The notes below the pieces were generated by a model, which was not told the origin of the DNA, made no database searches, and saw nothing but the letters and a program-made list of their open reading frames with translations. 64,000 nt of DNA from Elioraea thermophila (ex Habib et al. 2022) (lineage in GTDB: Bacteria > Pseudomonadota > Alphaproteobacteria > Acetobacterales > Acetobacteraceae), in assembly GCF_003336755.1 (NCBI RefSeq), contig NZ_KZ851831.1, forward strand, positions 223,268-287,267, written 5' to 3'. The position numbers and the translations under genes were made by a program. Positions 1 to 12,049 of the stretch are shown piece by piece (the first letter of the stretch is position 1; the number at the start of each line of letters is the position of its first letter).

Positions 1-20
1 CACAGCAAGGGAACACCACC

Positions 21-245
21 ATGGACGTTGAAGCCGCCAAGGCGCTCGGTGCCGGCATCGCCGTGATCGCCCTGTTCGGGGTGGGCCTCGGGATCGGCAA
101 CATCTTCTCCTCGTTGATCTCCTCGGTCGCGCGCAATCCTTCCGCCCGCGACGCGGTGTTCCCGATCGGCATCCTGGGCTTCGCGCTGACGGAAGCGGTG
201 GCGCTGTTCGCGCTGCTGATCGCCTTCCTCATCCTCTTCGCCTGA
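21..245 (+). CDS. atpE: ATP synthase F0 subunit c
   Basis: This is the proteolipid subunit of the proton-translocating c-ring, 74 residues, the usual length. Two hydrophobic helices flank the polar loop ARNP (about residues 37-40). The proton-carrying carboxylate is Glu58 in LTEAVALF in the second helix. The start follows an AAGGGA ribosome site. It is followed directly by the b' and b stator genes, the normal alphaproteobacterial F0 order; atpB and atpI would lie just left of the window. Confidence 0.96.
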   Translation: MDVEAAKALGAGIAVIALFGVGLGIGNIFSSLISSVARNPSARDAVFPIGILGFALTEAVALFALLIAFLILFA

Positions 246-304
246 ATTGTCGTCGGCCGGGGGCGGGGTCTCGGCCCCGCCATCCCGGTCTCGGAGCCCG
301 GGCC

Positions 305-796
305 ATGCCGCAGCTCGAGTTCGGCAATCCGCTGATCCTGAGCCAGGTGTTCTGGCTCCTGGTGATCTTCGGCGCGCTTTACGTCATCGTGTCGAAGATC
401 GCGCTGCCGCCCGTCGCCTCGGTGCTGGAGGAACGCGCGGCCAAGATCGCCGCCGAGCTCGACCGCGCACGAGCGCTGAAGGAGGAGGCCGACGCCGCGA
501 TGGCCGAGGCCGAAAAGGCTCAGGCCAAGGCGCGCGCCGAAGCGCAGGCCGCGATCCGGGCTGCGATCGAGCGGGCCAAGGCCGAAGCGGCGAAGGCGGA
601 AGCCGAACAGGCGGCCCGACTCGCCCGGCAGATCGCCGAGGCCGAGGCGCGCATCGCCGAAGCCCGCGCCAAGGCCGAAGCCGCCATCGGCGAGGTCGCC
701 GTCGAAGCCGCCCAGGCCGCGACCGCGCGGCTGATCGGCGTGACGCCGGACCTTGCGCGGGTTCAGGCAGCGATTTCCGAAGTCGGGCGCGGCTGA
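305..796 (+). CDS. atpF': ATP synthase F0 subunit b'
   Basis: This is the first of two b-type stator subunits. The 163-residue protein has one N-terminal membrane segment (about residues 14-32, FWLLVIFGALYVIV) followed by a long Ala/Glu/Lys-rich coiled coil to the C-terminus, which forms the peripheral stalk. Having separate b' and b genes is typical of alphaproteobacteria and phototrophs, where the two form a heterodimer. It lies 59 bases after atpE and 24 bases before the b gene. Which paralog is called b' follows the usual gene order. Confidence 0.92.
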   Translation: MPQLEFGNPLILSQVFWLLVIFGALYVIVSKIALPPVASVLEERAAKIAAELDRARALKEEADAAMAEAEKAQAKARAEAQAAIRAAIERAKAEAAKAEAEQAARLARQIAEAEARIAEARAKAEAAIGEVAVEAAQAATARLIGVTPDLARVQAAISEVGRG

Positions 797-820
797 GCAC
801 CCGAGGCAGAGGAGCCGAGG

Positions 821-1315
821 ATGAGCGCGCTTCCCTTGAACGACCCGAAGTTTTGGGTCGCCGTCTCCTTCCTTCTTTTCCTCGTCGTCGCATGGAAGCC
901 GCTGATCCTGCGCATCGTTCGGCTGCTCGATGCGCGGGCGGAGCGCATCCGCGCCGAGATCGCCGAGGCCGAGCGGCTGCGCGCGGAGGCCGAGGCCCTG
1001 TTGCGCGACGCCAAGGCCAAGCACGAGGCGGCTCGGGCAGAGGCCGAGGCCGTGCTCGCCCATGCGCGGGAGGAGGCGGAGCGCGTGGCGAGGGAGCTCG
1101 CCGAGGCGACGGCGGCCGCGATGGCGCGGCGCGAGAAGATGGCGCTCGATCGCATCGCCGCCGCCGAGGCAGAAGCGGCCGCCTCCATCCGCGCCAAGGC
1201 TGCCGACCTCGCCGTCGCGGCCACCAAGCGGCTGGTTGCCGAGCACCTGACCCCCGAGCGGCATGCCGCCCTCATCGGGCGCGCGATCGAGGATTTGCCG
1301 CAGAAGCTGCACTGA
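821..1315 (+). CDS. atpF: ATP synthase F0 subunit b
   Basis: This is the second peripheral-stalk subunit, 164 residues. It has an N-terminal membrane helix (about residues 9-26, FWVAVSFLLFLVVAW) and then an alternating Ala/Glu/Arg coiled coil. An AGGCAGAGGAG-type ribosome site precedes the ATG. It is the last gene of the F0 operon here, since a strong terminator lies 67 bases downstream; the F1 genes must therefore be elsewhere, as is usual in alphaproteobacteria. Confidence 0.93.
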   Translation: MSALPLNDPKFWVAVSFLLFLVVAWKPLILRIVRLLDARAERIRAEIAEAERLRAEAEALLRDAKAKHEAARAEAEAVLAHAREEAERVARELAEATAAAMARREKMALDRIAAAEAEAAASIRAKAADLAVAATKRLVAEHLTPERHAALIGRAIEDLPQKLH

Positions 1316-1381
1316 ACGGCGGCAGCAGGGGCGATCCCCGCTCAGCTCCTTGCTGCCGTGCCGGTCGTCGCGAGGCGCGCG

Positions 1382-1411
1382 GGCCGCTTCGACGGAAGCG
1401 GCCTTTCTTTT
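1382..1411 (+). terminator. Rho-independent terminator after the F0 operon
   Basis: A perfect 9-bp stem (GGCCGCTTC / GAAGCGGCC) closes on a GACG loop and runs straight into TTTCTTTT. It lies between the b subunit gene and the transglutaminase gene and should end F0 transcription. Confidence 0.9.
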
Positions 1412-1464
1412 GCTAGGCAGGTTGCGCCGGCCCGACCACCGCCGGCCGTCCCGGGGGAGAGGCG

Positions 1465-4749
<3,285 letters not shown>

Positions 4750-4767
4750 CTGCCGCCGCGGGTCGGC

Positions 4768-5430
4768 TCAGAGCGCGGTCGGGGTCACCTCGCCGCGCTC
4801 GATTCGATACGCCGCGTCCACCATCGGCTTGAGCAGATCCGGGTTGCTTTCCGTGATCAGGACGGCGAGGGCGGGCTCCGCGGCGCGCAGCCGCGCGAGC
4901 GCCTCGGCGTACCGTCTCGCCAGGGCCGGGGCGAGGCCCTGGAACGGCTCATCCAGCAGCACGAGCCGCGTTCCGGTCATCAGCGCGCGCCCGAGCGCAA
5001 CCATCTTGCCCTGGCCGCCCGAGAGGCCTCCCGCCTTTCGCCCGCGCAGCTCGACGAGCTCGGGCAGGATCGCGAACACCCTCTCCAGGCGACGCCTCGT
5101 CTCGGCCGCGCCGAGACCGAGCACCTCCGCCGGCAGCCGCAGGTTCTCCTCCACCGTGAAGCCGGCGAACAGGCGGCGGTCCTCCGGGGCATAGCCGATC
5201 GCGAGCGCGGTGCGCCGATGCGCCGGCACCGTGCCGAGGTCCTGGTCGTCGAAGAGGAGCCTGCCTGCCGCGAGCGGCACCAGTCCCATGATCGCGCGCA
5301 GCGTGGTGGTCTTGCCGGCCCCGTTGCGGCCGATGAGCGCGACCCGCGTGCCGGCCGCGACGGCGAGATCGACGCCGCGCAGCACGCGCGTGCCGGCGAT
5401 CGCCACCTCGAGGCGTTCAAGCGCCAGCAT
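4768..5430 (-). CDS. livF: Branched-chain-type ABC transporter ATPase LivF
   Basis: One of two ATPases of a polar amino acid/amide (HAAT family) importer, 220 residues. Walker A is GRNGAGKTT (about residues 35-43), the ABC signature is LSGGQGKMVALG and Walker B is LVLLDEP. The start overlaps the end of livG by 14 bases. It is the last gene of the minus-strand operon SBP-livH-livM-livG-livF. The substrate cannot be read from the sequence. Confidence 0.92.
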   Translation of the reverse strand: MLALERLEVAIAGTRVLRGVDLAVAAGTRVALIGRNGAGKTTTLRAIMGLVPLAAGRLLFDDQDLGTVPAHRRTALAIGYAPEDRRLFAGFTVEENLRLPAEVLGLGAAETRRRLERVFAILPELVELRGRKAGGLSGGQGKMVALGRALMTGTRLVLLDEPFQGLAPALARRYAEALARLRAAEPALAVLITESNPDLLKPMVDAAYRIERGEVTPTAL

Positions 5431-6193
5431 GCGCGGTCTCGACCCCGATCACCTCGCGCAGCACGGCCGGATCGGCGAGAACCTCGCGCGGCGGGCCGGC
5501 GACCAAGATCTTGCCCTGGCTCCAGACCGCCACCCGGTCGGCGTAACGCTCCACAACCTCCATGTCGTGCTCGACGAAGACGGCAGTGGTGCGCCGCGCG
5601 CGCAGCGCTCCGACCAGCGTGTCCATGACGGCGAACTTCTCGGCCGAAGCGACGCCGGAAGTCGGTTCGTCCATCAGCAGAAGTCTCGGTTCGAGCGCCA
5701 TCGCCATCGCCACGTCGGTGAGCTTGCGCGCCCCTTCGTTCAGCTCCGTCGCCCGGGCGGTGGCGAGTTGGGCGAGCCCGACCTGTTCGAGCAGGCGCAT
5801 CGCTTCCGAGGCGGTCGTGTGGTCGAGCAAGGGGGTGAAGGCGCGCCAGAAGCCCCGTCGCGCCGCGACCTTGAGCGCGACGTTCTCGATCACCGTCTGT
5901 TCGGCGAAGAGCTGAGGGATCTGGAAGCTGCGCGCGATGCCGCGCCGGACGATCGCGCGGGGCGCAAGCCCCGTGATGTCCTCCCCGCCGAACAGGATCC
6001 GCCCCGCCTGCGGCCTGAGGTAGCCGGTCGTCATGTTGATGAAGGTGGTCTTGCCGGCACCGTTCGGGCCGATGATGGCGAGGATCTCGCCCTCGGCCAC
6101 GTCGAGATCGACACCGTCGGCGGCACGCACGCCGCCGAAGGCGATGGCGAGCCCGCGCGCTGACAGCAGGGGCTCGCTCATGCGCGGCGCCAC
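5417..6193 (-). CDS. livG: Branched-chain-type ABC transporter ATPase LivG
   Basis: The second ATPase of the importer, 258 residues. It has Walker A (GPNGAGKTT, about residues 41-49) and Walker B LLLMDEPTSG. Where LSGGQ is expected it reads LNEGARKLTD, so the signature helix is atypical. A LivG subfamily with this replacement plus DEPTSGV exists to my recollection, so this is probably normal for the clade rather than damage. It overlaps livM by 16 bases at its start and livF by 14 bases at its end. Confidence 0.91.
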   Translation of the reverse strand: MAPRMSEPLLSARGLAIAFGGVRAADGVDLDVAEGEILAIIGPNGAGKTTFINMTTGYLRPQAGRILFGGEDITGLAPRAIVRRGIARSFQIPQLFAEQTVIENVALKVAARRGFWRAFTPLLDHTTASEAMRLLEQVGLAQLATARATELNEGARKLTDVAMAMALEPRLLLMDEPTSGVASAEKFAVMDTLVGALRARRTTAVFVEHDMEVVERYADRVAVWSQGKILVAGPPREVLADPAVLREVIGVETAHAGA

Positions 6194-7119
6194 CCGCGCA
6201 TGACGAGATCCTCATAGAGACCCCAGAGGCCGCGCGAGGCGAACAGGATGATGCCGAGCAGCACCGCCCCGAGCACCATCTGCCACGCATCCGGCAGAGC
6301 GGCCGCAGCATAGACGCGAACCAGCTCGTAGACGACGGAGCCGAGATAGGGCCCGAGGATGCTGCCGCCCCCGCCCAGGATGGCGATGAAGACAAGCTCT
6401 CCCGACTGCGTCCAGTACGCAAGGTGCGGGGTGACGTGCAGCGTGGTGCAAGCAAGCAAGGCTCCGGCAAGCCCACCGAGTGCGGCCGAGGCCGCATAGG
6501 CGACGAGCAGGACGCGGCGCGCCGAGACGCCGGCGAACTCAAGCCGTGTCTCGCGCGTCTTGATCGCAACGAGCGCCTGGCCGAGCGGAGAGACGAGGAA
6601 CCGCGCCGCAAGCCAGCCGAGGCCGAGCGCAAGGAGGAGGGCAAGCCCGAGCACCGCCCATTCGTAGGGCAGGCGCTCGAGCGCAAACCCGGCGACCGTG
6701 GGGCGGAACACGCGGATGCCGTCCGTTCCTTTGGTGATCGCGTAGAGTTTCTCCAGCAGCGAATGGAACACCATCGAAAAGGCGAGATTGAGCATGCCGA
6801 AGAAGATGTCACGGTAGCGCGCGACGAAGAGCCCGATCACGAGCCCCACCCCGAGCGCCACTGCGGCGGCGAGCGGCAGAAGCACGAGAAGGTCGGGCAC
6901 GGCGGGACGGAGAAAGGCGACGGTGTAGGCGCCGATCGACAGGTAGAGCGCATGCCCGAAGCTCACTTGCCCCGCGCGCAGCAGCAGCAGGATCCCCATC
7001 ACCGCGAGGCCCTTGGCGAGGGCGACGGTGAGGACGAACTTCAGCCAAGGTGCCAGGGCCGCGGCGGCAAGGATGCCGACCGTACCGAGAAGGGCGACGA
7101 TCGTCGCACGCGGCATCAT
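6178..7119 (-). CDS. livM: Branched-chain-type ABC transporter permease LivM
   Basis: This is a 313-residue polytopic inner-membrane permease with the LivM hallmarks GQVSFGHALYLSIGAY and GGGGSILGPYLGS. The start is the first of two adjacent ATG codons (MMPRA), whose ATGA overlaps the livH stop. The same frame stays open upstream through livH, but that extension is low-complexity Arg/Ala sequence and is not coding. Confidence 0.92.
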   Translation of the reverse strand: MMPRATIVALLGTVGILAAAALAPWLKFVLTVALAKGLAVMGILLLLRAGQVSFGHALYLSIGAYTVAFLRPAVPDLLVLLPLAAAVALGVGLVIGLFVARYRDIFFGMLNLAFSMVFHSLLEKLYAITKGTDGIRVFRPTVAGFALERLPYEWAVLGLALLLALGLGWLAARFLVSPLGQALVAIKTRETRLEFAGVSARRVLLVAYAASAALGGLAGALLACTTLHVTPHLAYWTQSGELVFIAILGGGGSILGPYLGSVVYELVRVYAAAALPDAWQMVLGAVLLGIILFASRGLWGLYEDLVMRGWRRA

Positions 7120-8021
7120 CAGACCCGCCGAAGCTGCGGTCGGCCGAACAGGCCGTGCGGGCGCACGAGCAGCACCGCGACCATGATGAGGTATGGGATC
7201 ACAACCTCGAATTCGGGCGCGAAATAGACCGCGACCGAACGGCCGAGCCCGATCAGCAGCGCGGTCAGCGCCGCGCCCTCGATCTGACCGAGGCCTGCCG
7301 TGGCGACGACGGCGAAGGAGAGCACGATCATGTTCACCCCGATGCCGGGCACGAGGCTCGTCGTCGGCGAGGCGAGCGCACCGCCCAAGGCAGCGAGAGC
7401 GACACCGAAGGTGAAGGTGAACAGGTACACGCGGTCGGCGTCGATGCCGAGGGCGGTCGCCGCTTCCCGATCTTCCGTCACCGCAACGATCACTCGCCCC
7501 GTCAGCGTACGGCGGAGAAACCACATCAGTCCGACCAGGACCGCAAGCGCGACGCCGGGCAGGAGATAGAGCTGGTAGACGGTGTAGACGATGTCGCCGA
7601 CCGCGACCTGGCCCAGGCTCCGCACCGGCGCGTCCTGGAAGATCGGCTGCACGCCCCAGATCAGTTTCTGCACGTCCTCGAGGATCATGAACAAGGCGAA
7701 GGTGACGAGAAGCTGCAGCACCTGCTCCTTGTCGTAGATCCGGGCGAGGATCAGCCGCTCGATCAGAGGTCCGAGAAGGGCGCCGACGATGGCCGAGGCA
7801 AGAAGCAGCGCGGGCAGCGCAAGCGCAGAAGAGAACCCGGCGGCGGCGATCGCCGCGCCGAGCGAGGCCGCGACATAGCCGCCGATGGCGAAGAACGACC
7901 CGTGCGCGACGTTCAGCACCCGCAGCACGCCGAAGATCAGCGTCAGCCCGACCGCGACCATGAAGACCTGCGCGGCATAGGCGAGGCCGTCGAGGACGGC
8001 GAGCAGAAGAAGAAGGGCCAT
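7119..8021 (-). CDS. livH: Branched-chain-type ABC transporter permease LivH
   Basis: This is a 300-residue permease with about eight hydrophobic segments and the LivH motifs VGLTLIFGVLRVLNVAHGSF near the N-terminus and GLGQIEGAALTALLIGLG near the C-terminus. It pairs with LivM to form the membrane channel. It is separated from the binding-protein gene by a strong hairpin at 8038-8068. Confidence 0.93.
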   Translation of the reverse strand: MALLLLLAVLDGLAYAAQVFMVAVGLTLIFGVLRVLNVAHGSFFAIGGYVAASLGAAIAAAGFSSALALPALLLASAIVGALLGPLIERLILARIYDKEQVLQLLVTFALFMILEDVQKLIWGVQPIFQDAPVRSLGQVAVGDIVYTVYQLYLLPGVALAVLVGLMWFLRRTLTGRVIVAVTEDREAATALGIDADRVYLFTFTFGVALAALGGALASPTTSLVPGIGVNMIVLSFAVVATAGLGQIEGAALTALLIGLGRSVAVYFAPEFEVVIPYLIMVAVLLVRPHGLFGRPQLRRV

Positions 8022-8037
8022 GATCGGGACGAAGGGT

Positions 8038-8068
8038 GCGGGCGGCCGTTCCGAATGCGGCCGCCCGC
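8038..8068 (-). promoter_or_regulatory. Intercistronic hairpin between binding protein and livH
   Basis: An 11-bp perfect stem (GCGGGCGGCCG / CGGCCGCCCGC) with a 9-base loop lies between the binding-protein stop and livH. There is no U-tract on the minus strand. Hairpins at this position in importer operons often protect the binding-protein mRNA and lower downstream expression. That role is inferred from position. A TTTTC run lies on the plus-strand side only. Confidence 0.6.
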
Positions 8069-8081
8069 CGGGTTTTCTTGC

Positions 8082-9398
8082 TCAGGCGCGATACGGGATC
8101 TCGGCCGGTGCGCGCTGTACCGCGGCGGGCGTGAGCAGCCGAACCCAATCCAGTCCCTTGGTGCCGATGGGATTCATGGTGAGTTCCGGTGGGAACAGCA
8201 CCATCCGGTCGATGACCGGGAAGGGATACTCGGGGACGTGCTTCGTCATGCCGATCAGCATCGGTTCGAGCCCCTGGCCGTCCTCGCGGATCTTCATCCG
8301 TCCCGTCAGGTGGTCGAACTCGAGACCGCGCAAGGTGTCCATCAGCTGCTCGCGCGAGGGCCAAGTCCCGCCATTGGCGGCGATCGCCTTCTCGTAGGCC
8401 GCCTTCAGGGCGAACAGCGCCTGCGCCATGTGGAAGGTGGGATAGATCGGATAGAGATTGAACCGGGACCGGTACGACTGGACGAAGTCCCTCAACAGCG
8501 GCGTGTCCTTGGCCGTCGGGTGGAGGAACCAGTGATCGCCGCGCGCGCCGACGATTACCCCTTCCGGCAAGGTCTTGCCCACCCGCTCGAGGCTCGATTC
8601 GGCGAGCGGCAGCACGAAGGTCGAACGCTCGAACAACCGCCGCTCGGCGGCCTGGCGGATGAAGGTATCGAGCTCGCCGCCCCAGGAGGTGGAGAAGATC
8701 ACGTCAGGCCTAAGCGCGAGCAGGCGCGTGATCTCGGTCGAGAAGTCGGTCGCGCCGAAGCGGGGAAAGAGTTCCGCCACCACGCGCACGCCGGGTTTCA
8801 CGGCATCCATCGCCGCCTTCCAGATCGCCCAGGAGTCACGACCCCAGGCGTAGTCCTGGTTGACCACGGCGAGGGTCCGGAAATCCGGACGCACCTTGGC
8901 GAGGTAGAGAAGCGGGGCGACGATTTCGGGCACGGCGTTGGCCTGGGTGCGCACCGCGTAACGATAGGACGCCTCCTCGAAGATCCTCTGCGTGCCACAA
9001 TCCCAGAGGATGGTCGGCATGCGCAACTGCTCGGCGAGCGGTGCGACCGCGAGACAGGAGCCCGAGGAGATGGAAGCGAGCATCGCGTCCACCCCCTCGT
9101 TCTGAACGAGACGACGGCACTCGCCGAGCAGGAAATCCACGCCTGGCGCCTCGTCGATGACGATGCTGCGCACCGGCACGCCGCCGATTCCCCCCGCGCG
9201 GTTCATCTGCTCGATCAAGAGGTCGGCGGCGTTCCGGCCGGGTACGCCAAACACGGAGGCGGGGCCGGAGAGGAAGGTGGAGATGCCCACCTTCAGTTCG
9301 CTCGGACGTCGCTGCGCGATGGCCGAGCGCGGCAGCAAGGCGGGAACGGCCAGAGCTGCCGTTGCCGAAAGGACGTGACGACGCGTCGAGGTGAGCAC
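8082..9398 (-). CDS. Periplasmic substrate-binding protein of the liv-type importer
   Basis: This is a type I periplasmic binding protein of the Leu/Ile/Val-binding family, 438 residues from a GTG start. I chose the GTG at 9398 because GGGAGG lies 8 bases upstream and the protein then begins LTSTRRHVLSATAALAVPAL, an export signal ending near AIAQ. An in-frame ATG 11 codons upstream has no ribosome site. The mature part begins LKVGISTFLSGPASVFG, as in amide/branched-chain binding proteins. It is the first gene of the operon. The ligand is unknown. Confidence 0.9.
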   Translation of the reverse strand: MLTSTRRHVLSATAALAVPALLPRSAIAQRRPSELKVGISTFLSGPASVFGVPGRNAADLLIEQMNRAGGIGGVPVRSIVIDEAPGVDFLLGECRRLVQNEGVDAMLASISSGSCLAVAPLAEQLRMPTILWDCGTQRIFEEASYRYAVRTQANAVPEIVAPLLYLAKVRPDFRTLAVVNQDYAWGRDSWAIWKAAMDAVKPGVRVVAELFPRFGATDFSTEITRLLALRPDVIFSTSWGGELDTFIRQAAERRLFERSTFVLPLAESSLERVGKTLPEGVIVGARGDHWFLHPTAKDTPLLRDFVQSYRSRFNLYPIYPTFHMAQALFALKAAYEKAIAANGGTWPSREQLMDTLRGLEFDHLTGRMKIREDGQGLEPMLIGMTKHVPEYPFPVIDRMVLFPPELTMNPIGTKGLDWVRLLTPAAVQRAPAEIPYRA

Positions 9399-9496
9399 GA
9401 CGAATCCCTCCCTATCCGTTGCGCGGCCCAACTCGTGCAGGCCTCGGGACGGATGCTACCGCGCGGTGGTGTCCGCGCAAGGGAGGTTCGCCCCGA

Positions 9497-10648
9497 TCAG
9501 CCCGCCGGAACGCGTCGGGACGGCGCGTAAGCCCGCGTGGCGTGTGGGCAGTCGCCATGCACCTTCGGGCAGGTGCGGCCGCCGCGGAAGCTGCACAGCG
9601 AACGCTCGGATCCCCGCGTGCGGCGCACGAGGGAGGCGAGCGAGGCGATGAAACCGGCATCGGAATTGTGCGCCGGGGCGCGGAAATAGGCCGGCACCCC
9701 GAAATGCTTCGCCTCCTCGCGATATTCGATGTCGAGCTCGACCAGCGTCTCGCTGTGTTCCGAAACGAAGGCGATCGGCACCACCAGGATTGCCACCCCG
9801 TCCTGGCCGGCGCGCTTGATCTCCTCCTCCGTCGAAGGACCGATCCATTTCTGCGGCGTCACCCGGGACTGGTAGCAGACGACGTGATCGAGTTCCGGCA
9901 CGTCCATCGCCGCCACCACGGCAGCGACGGTCTGCTCGACCTGCCATTGATAGGGGTCGCCCGCCTTGACGATGCTTTCGGGAAGTCCGTGCGCGCTGAA
10001 CAGGACGCGAAGCGGGATCGACGGGTCGAGCTCCGCCCGTGCCTCGTCGTAGGCGCGGCGCACGATCGCCGCGGTCGCGCCGACGAACCCGGGGTCGGAG
10101 TGGTAGCAGCAGACGATCTTGGTCGGCGCCACCAACCCAACCTTGGCCGCCGCCTCCCGCCACGCATCGAGCGATGAGCCCGAGGTGGTGGTGGAGAACT
10201 GCGGATAGAGCGGCAGCAGGATCACCTCGTCGGGACCCCACTCCCGCACCGCTTTCGCCGCTTCCTCGCTCATCGGATGCCAGTAGCGCATGGCGACGAA
10301 GCACTTGGCCTCGATCTCGGGCTTGAGGGCCTGTTCGAGGGCCCGCGCCTGCTGTTCGGTGAGTTCCAGGAGCGGCGACCCGCCGCCCAAGATCTCGTAG
10401 TTCTCGGTTGCCGGGCCCAGGCGACGCTTGGTGATCAGCCAGGCGAGCAGCTGACGGATGGGCGAGGGGGCGCGGATGATCGCGCGGTCGGAGAAGAGGT
10501 TGTAGAGGAAGGGGCGGACGTTCTCGATCTTGTCCGGGCCGCCCAGGTTGAACAGGACGATCGCAACCCGGGGTACCGCACGCCCAACCTTCGGCCGGTC
10601 GACATCGACGAGGGCCGTCACCGTGTCCATTGCCGTCAGCTCCATCAT
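9497..10648 (-). CDS. hemH: Ferrochelatase
   Basis: Inserts ferrous iron into protoporphyrin IX, the last step of heme synthesis. The protein has the FNLGGPD motif near the N-terminus, the active-site His in LFSAHGLPES, and SEHSETLVELD. I used the ATG-ATG start at 10648 (383 residues) with AAGGGG upstream; an ATG at 10630 with GGAG upstream is also possible. The C-terminus carries three cysteines (C-x7-C-x6-C, in SFRGGRTCPKVHGDC) that suggest a [2Fe-2S] cluster, as reported for the Caulobacter enzyme. It is co-oriented with hemE 56 bases away. Confidence 0.94.
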   Translation of the reverse strand: MMELTAMDTVTALVDVDRPKVGRAVPRVAIVLFNLGGPDKIENVRPFLYNLFSDRAIIRAPSPIRQLLAWLITKRRLGPATENYEILGGGSPLLELTEQQARALEQALKPEIEAKCFVAMRYWHPMSEEAAKAVREWGPDEVILLPLYPQFSTTTSGSSLDAWREAAAKVGLVAPTKIVCCYHSDPGFVGATAAIVRRAYDEARAELDPSIPLRVLFSAHGLPESIVKAGDPYQWQVEQTVAAVVAAMDVPELDHVVCYQSRVTPQKWIGPSTEEEIKRAGQDGVAILVVPIAFVSEHSETLVELDIEYREEAKHFGVPAYFRAPAHNSDAGFIASLASLVRRTRGSERSLCSFRGGRTCPKVHGDCPHATRAYAPSRRVPAG

Positions 10649-10704
10649 CACGAGCCCCTTAAATAGGATCGGGCGCCGTGCCGTCCAGTCACCGCAGAGA
10701 TTTC

Positions 10705-11751
10705 TCAATCCGTCGAGCGAATGATCGCCAGCAGCTCGGCCACGTGATCCGGGGGCGTTTCCGGCACGATGCCGTGGCCGAGATTGACGATCCAGGGCCT
10801 CTGCCGGATGTGGCCGAGAAGGCCCCGCACTTCCCGCCGCAACGCCTCCCCACCGGCGACGAGCGCCATCGGATCGATGTTGCCCTGCCCGGCGAAATCC
10901 TCGGGCAAGGTTCGAACCACCCATTCCACCGGCACGGCGGTGTCGACGCCGACGGCGTTCACCCCGGTGCAGGCCGCATATTCGGCGAGCATCGGCCCTG
11001 CACCGCGCGGGAAGCCGATCACCGGCACGTCCGGCAAGCGGGCACGCAAGGCGCGCACGAGACGGGCCGTCGGCTCGATGACCCAGCTGCGGAACTGCGA
11101 GGGGCTGAGCACGCCCGCCCAGGAGTCGAACAGCATCAGCGCTTCCGCCCCCGCTTCGGCCTGCTCCAGCAGGTAATGCAGGGTCGCCTCCTCGAGCCGG
11201 CCCATCAGCGCCCCGAACAGCGCGGGCTCGGCATAGGCCATGCGGCGGGCAGCGGCGAAATCGCGCGAGCCACCCCCCTCGACCATGTAGGCGGCGACGG
11301 TGAACGGGGCGCCGGCGAAGCCGATCAGCGCGACCTGCCGCGGCAATGCGGCGCGAACTCGCCGCACCGTCTCCATCACCGGTGCCCACACCGCACGCGC
11401 CCGCCCGAGATCGAGCGCCTCGATCTCGGCCATCCCCGTCACCCTTCCCAACACCGGCCCCTCGCCTGCTTCGAACCGAACGGGATGACCGAGCGCGAAG
11501 GGAGGGACGAGAATGTCGCTGAACAGGATCGCGGCGTCGAAGCCGTAGCGGCGAATCGGCTGCAGCGTCACCTCCGTCGCGAGGTCGGGGGCAAGACAGA
11601 AGGCGAGGAAATCGGGGGCTTCCGCCCGCACCTTGCGGTATTCGGGCAGATAGCGGCCGGCTTGGCGCATCAACCAGACCGGCGGTGGGGTCATCGTCTG
11701 GCCGGCCAGGGCGGCGAGCAGGGGTTTCGTCAGGCTGGCACTGTCCGTCAT
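10705..11751 (-). CDS. hemE: Uroporphyrinogen decarboxylase
   Basis: Decarboxylates uroporphyrinogen III to coproporphyrinogen III. The protein is 348 residues, a normal length. The family motif RQAGRYLPEYR (about residues 29-39) and the C-terminal HGIVPETPPDHV are intact. The start at 11751 (MTDSASLTKP) matches homologs. The frame remains open for 336 more bases upstream, but that stretch is the putative origin and looks non-coding. It transcribes away from the origin, as in Caulobacter. Confidence 0.96.
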   Translation of the reverse strand: MTDSASLTKPLLAALAGQTMTPPPVWLMRQAGRYLPEYRKVRAEAPDFLAFCLAPDLATEVTLQPIRRYGFDAAILFSDILVPPFALGHPVRFEAGEGPVLGRVTGMAEIEALDLGRARAVWAPVMETVRRVRAALPRQVALIGFAGAPFTVAAYMVEGGGSRDFAAARRMAYAEPALFGALMGRLEEATLHYLLEQAEAGAEALMLFDSWAGVLSPSQFRSWVIEPTARLVRALRARLPDVPVIGFPRGAGPMLAEYAACTGVNAVGVDTAVPVEWVVRTLPEDFAGQGNIDPMALVAGGEALRREVRGLLGHIRQRPWIVNLGHGIVPETPPDHVAELLAIIRSTD

Positions 11752-11809
11752 GCACAGCCAGCGTGACTGCGCCGAAGGGAAAAGAGAAGGGGAGGTGGCA
11801 TGTTGGTGC

Positions 11810-11818
11810 TGTGGATGA
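11810..11818 (-). promoter_or_regulatory. DnaA box, one mismatch
   Basis: TGTGGATGA on the plus strand is TCATCCACA on the minus strand, one base from the DnaA consensus. It lies 37 bases from the perfect box and in the opposite orientation. Confidence 0.65.
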
Positions 11819-11854
11819 CGGGGACGCAGCGGAGGTGATCCATTGCCCCCAAGG

Positions 11855-11863
11855 TTATCCACA
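11855..11863 (+). promoter_or_regulatory. DnaA box, perfect consensus
   Basis: TTATCCACA matches the DnaA consensus exactly and lies in the middle of the hemE-ppsR gap. Confidence 0.85.
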
Positions 11864-12040
11864 GCCAGGCCGACCGAAAAATGTTGGAAGAACAGGGATT
11901 GGGTGAAGTGGCCTTCATTCTGTCCCCTGGCATGGGAGAGGGGTGGTGCATGATCGGTTCGGTCGCTCGCTATCGGCGGATCGCGAGGAGGCTCTGCCGG
12001 GGTGGCTGTCCGTCCGCTCCCTTGTCCCCGGTTCCCACCA

Positions 12041-12049
12041 TGATCCACA
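12041..12049 (+). promoter_or_regulatory. DnaA G-box-type site
   Basis: TGATCCACA is identical to the G-box variant of the DnaA box described at the Caulobacter origin. It lies 28 bases upstream of the ppsR start, so it could also affect ppsR expression. Confidence 0.7.

Noticed and set aside
7050..9530. Plus-strand open frame of 826 codons opposite livM, livH and the binding protein
   Set aside because: Charged low-complexity product with no domain; the minus-strand liv genes are clear.
9497..11755. A 752-codon hemH frame reading through hemE
   Set aside because: Only the last 383 codons resemble ferrochelatase; the rest is hemE in a wrong frame.
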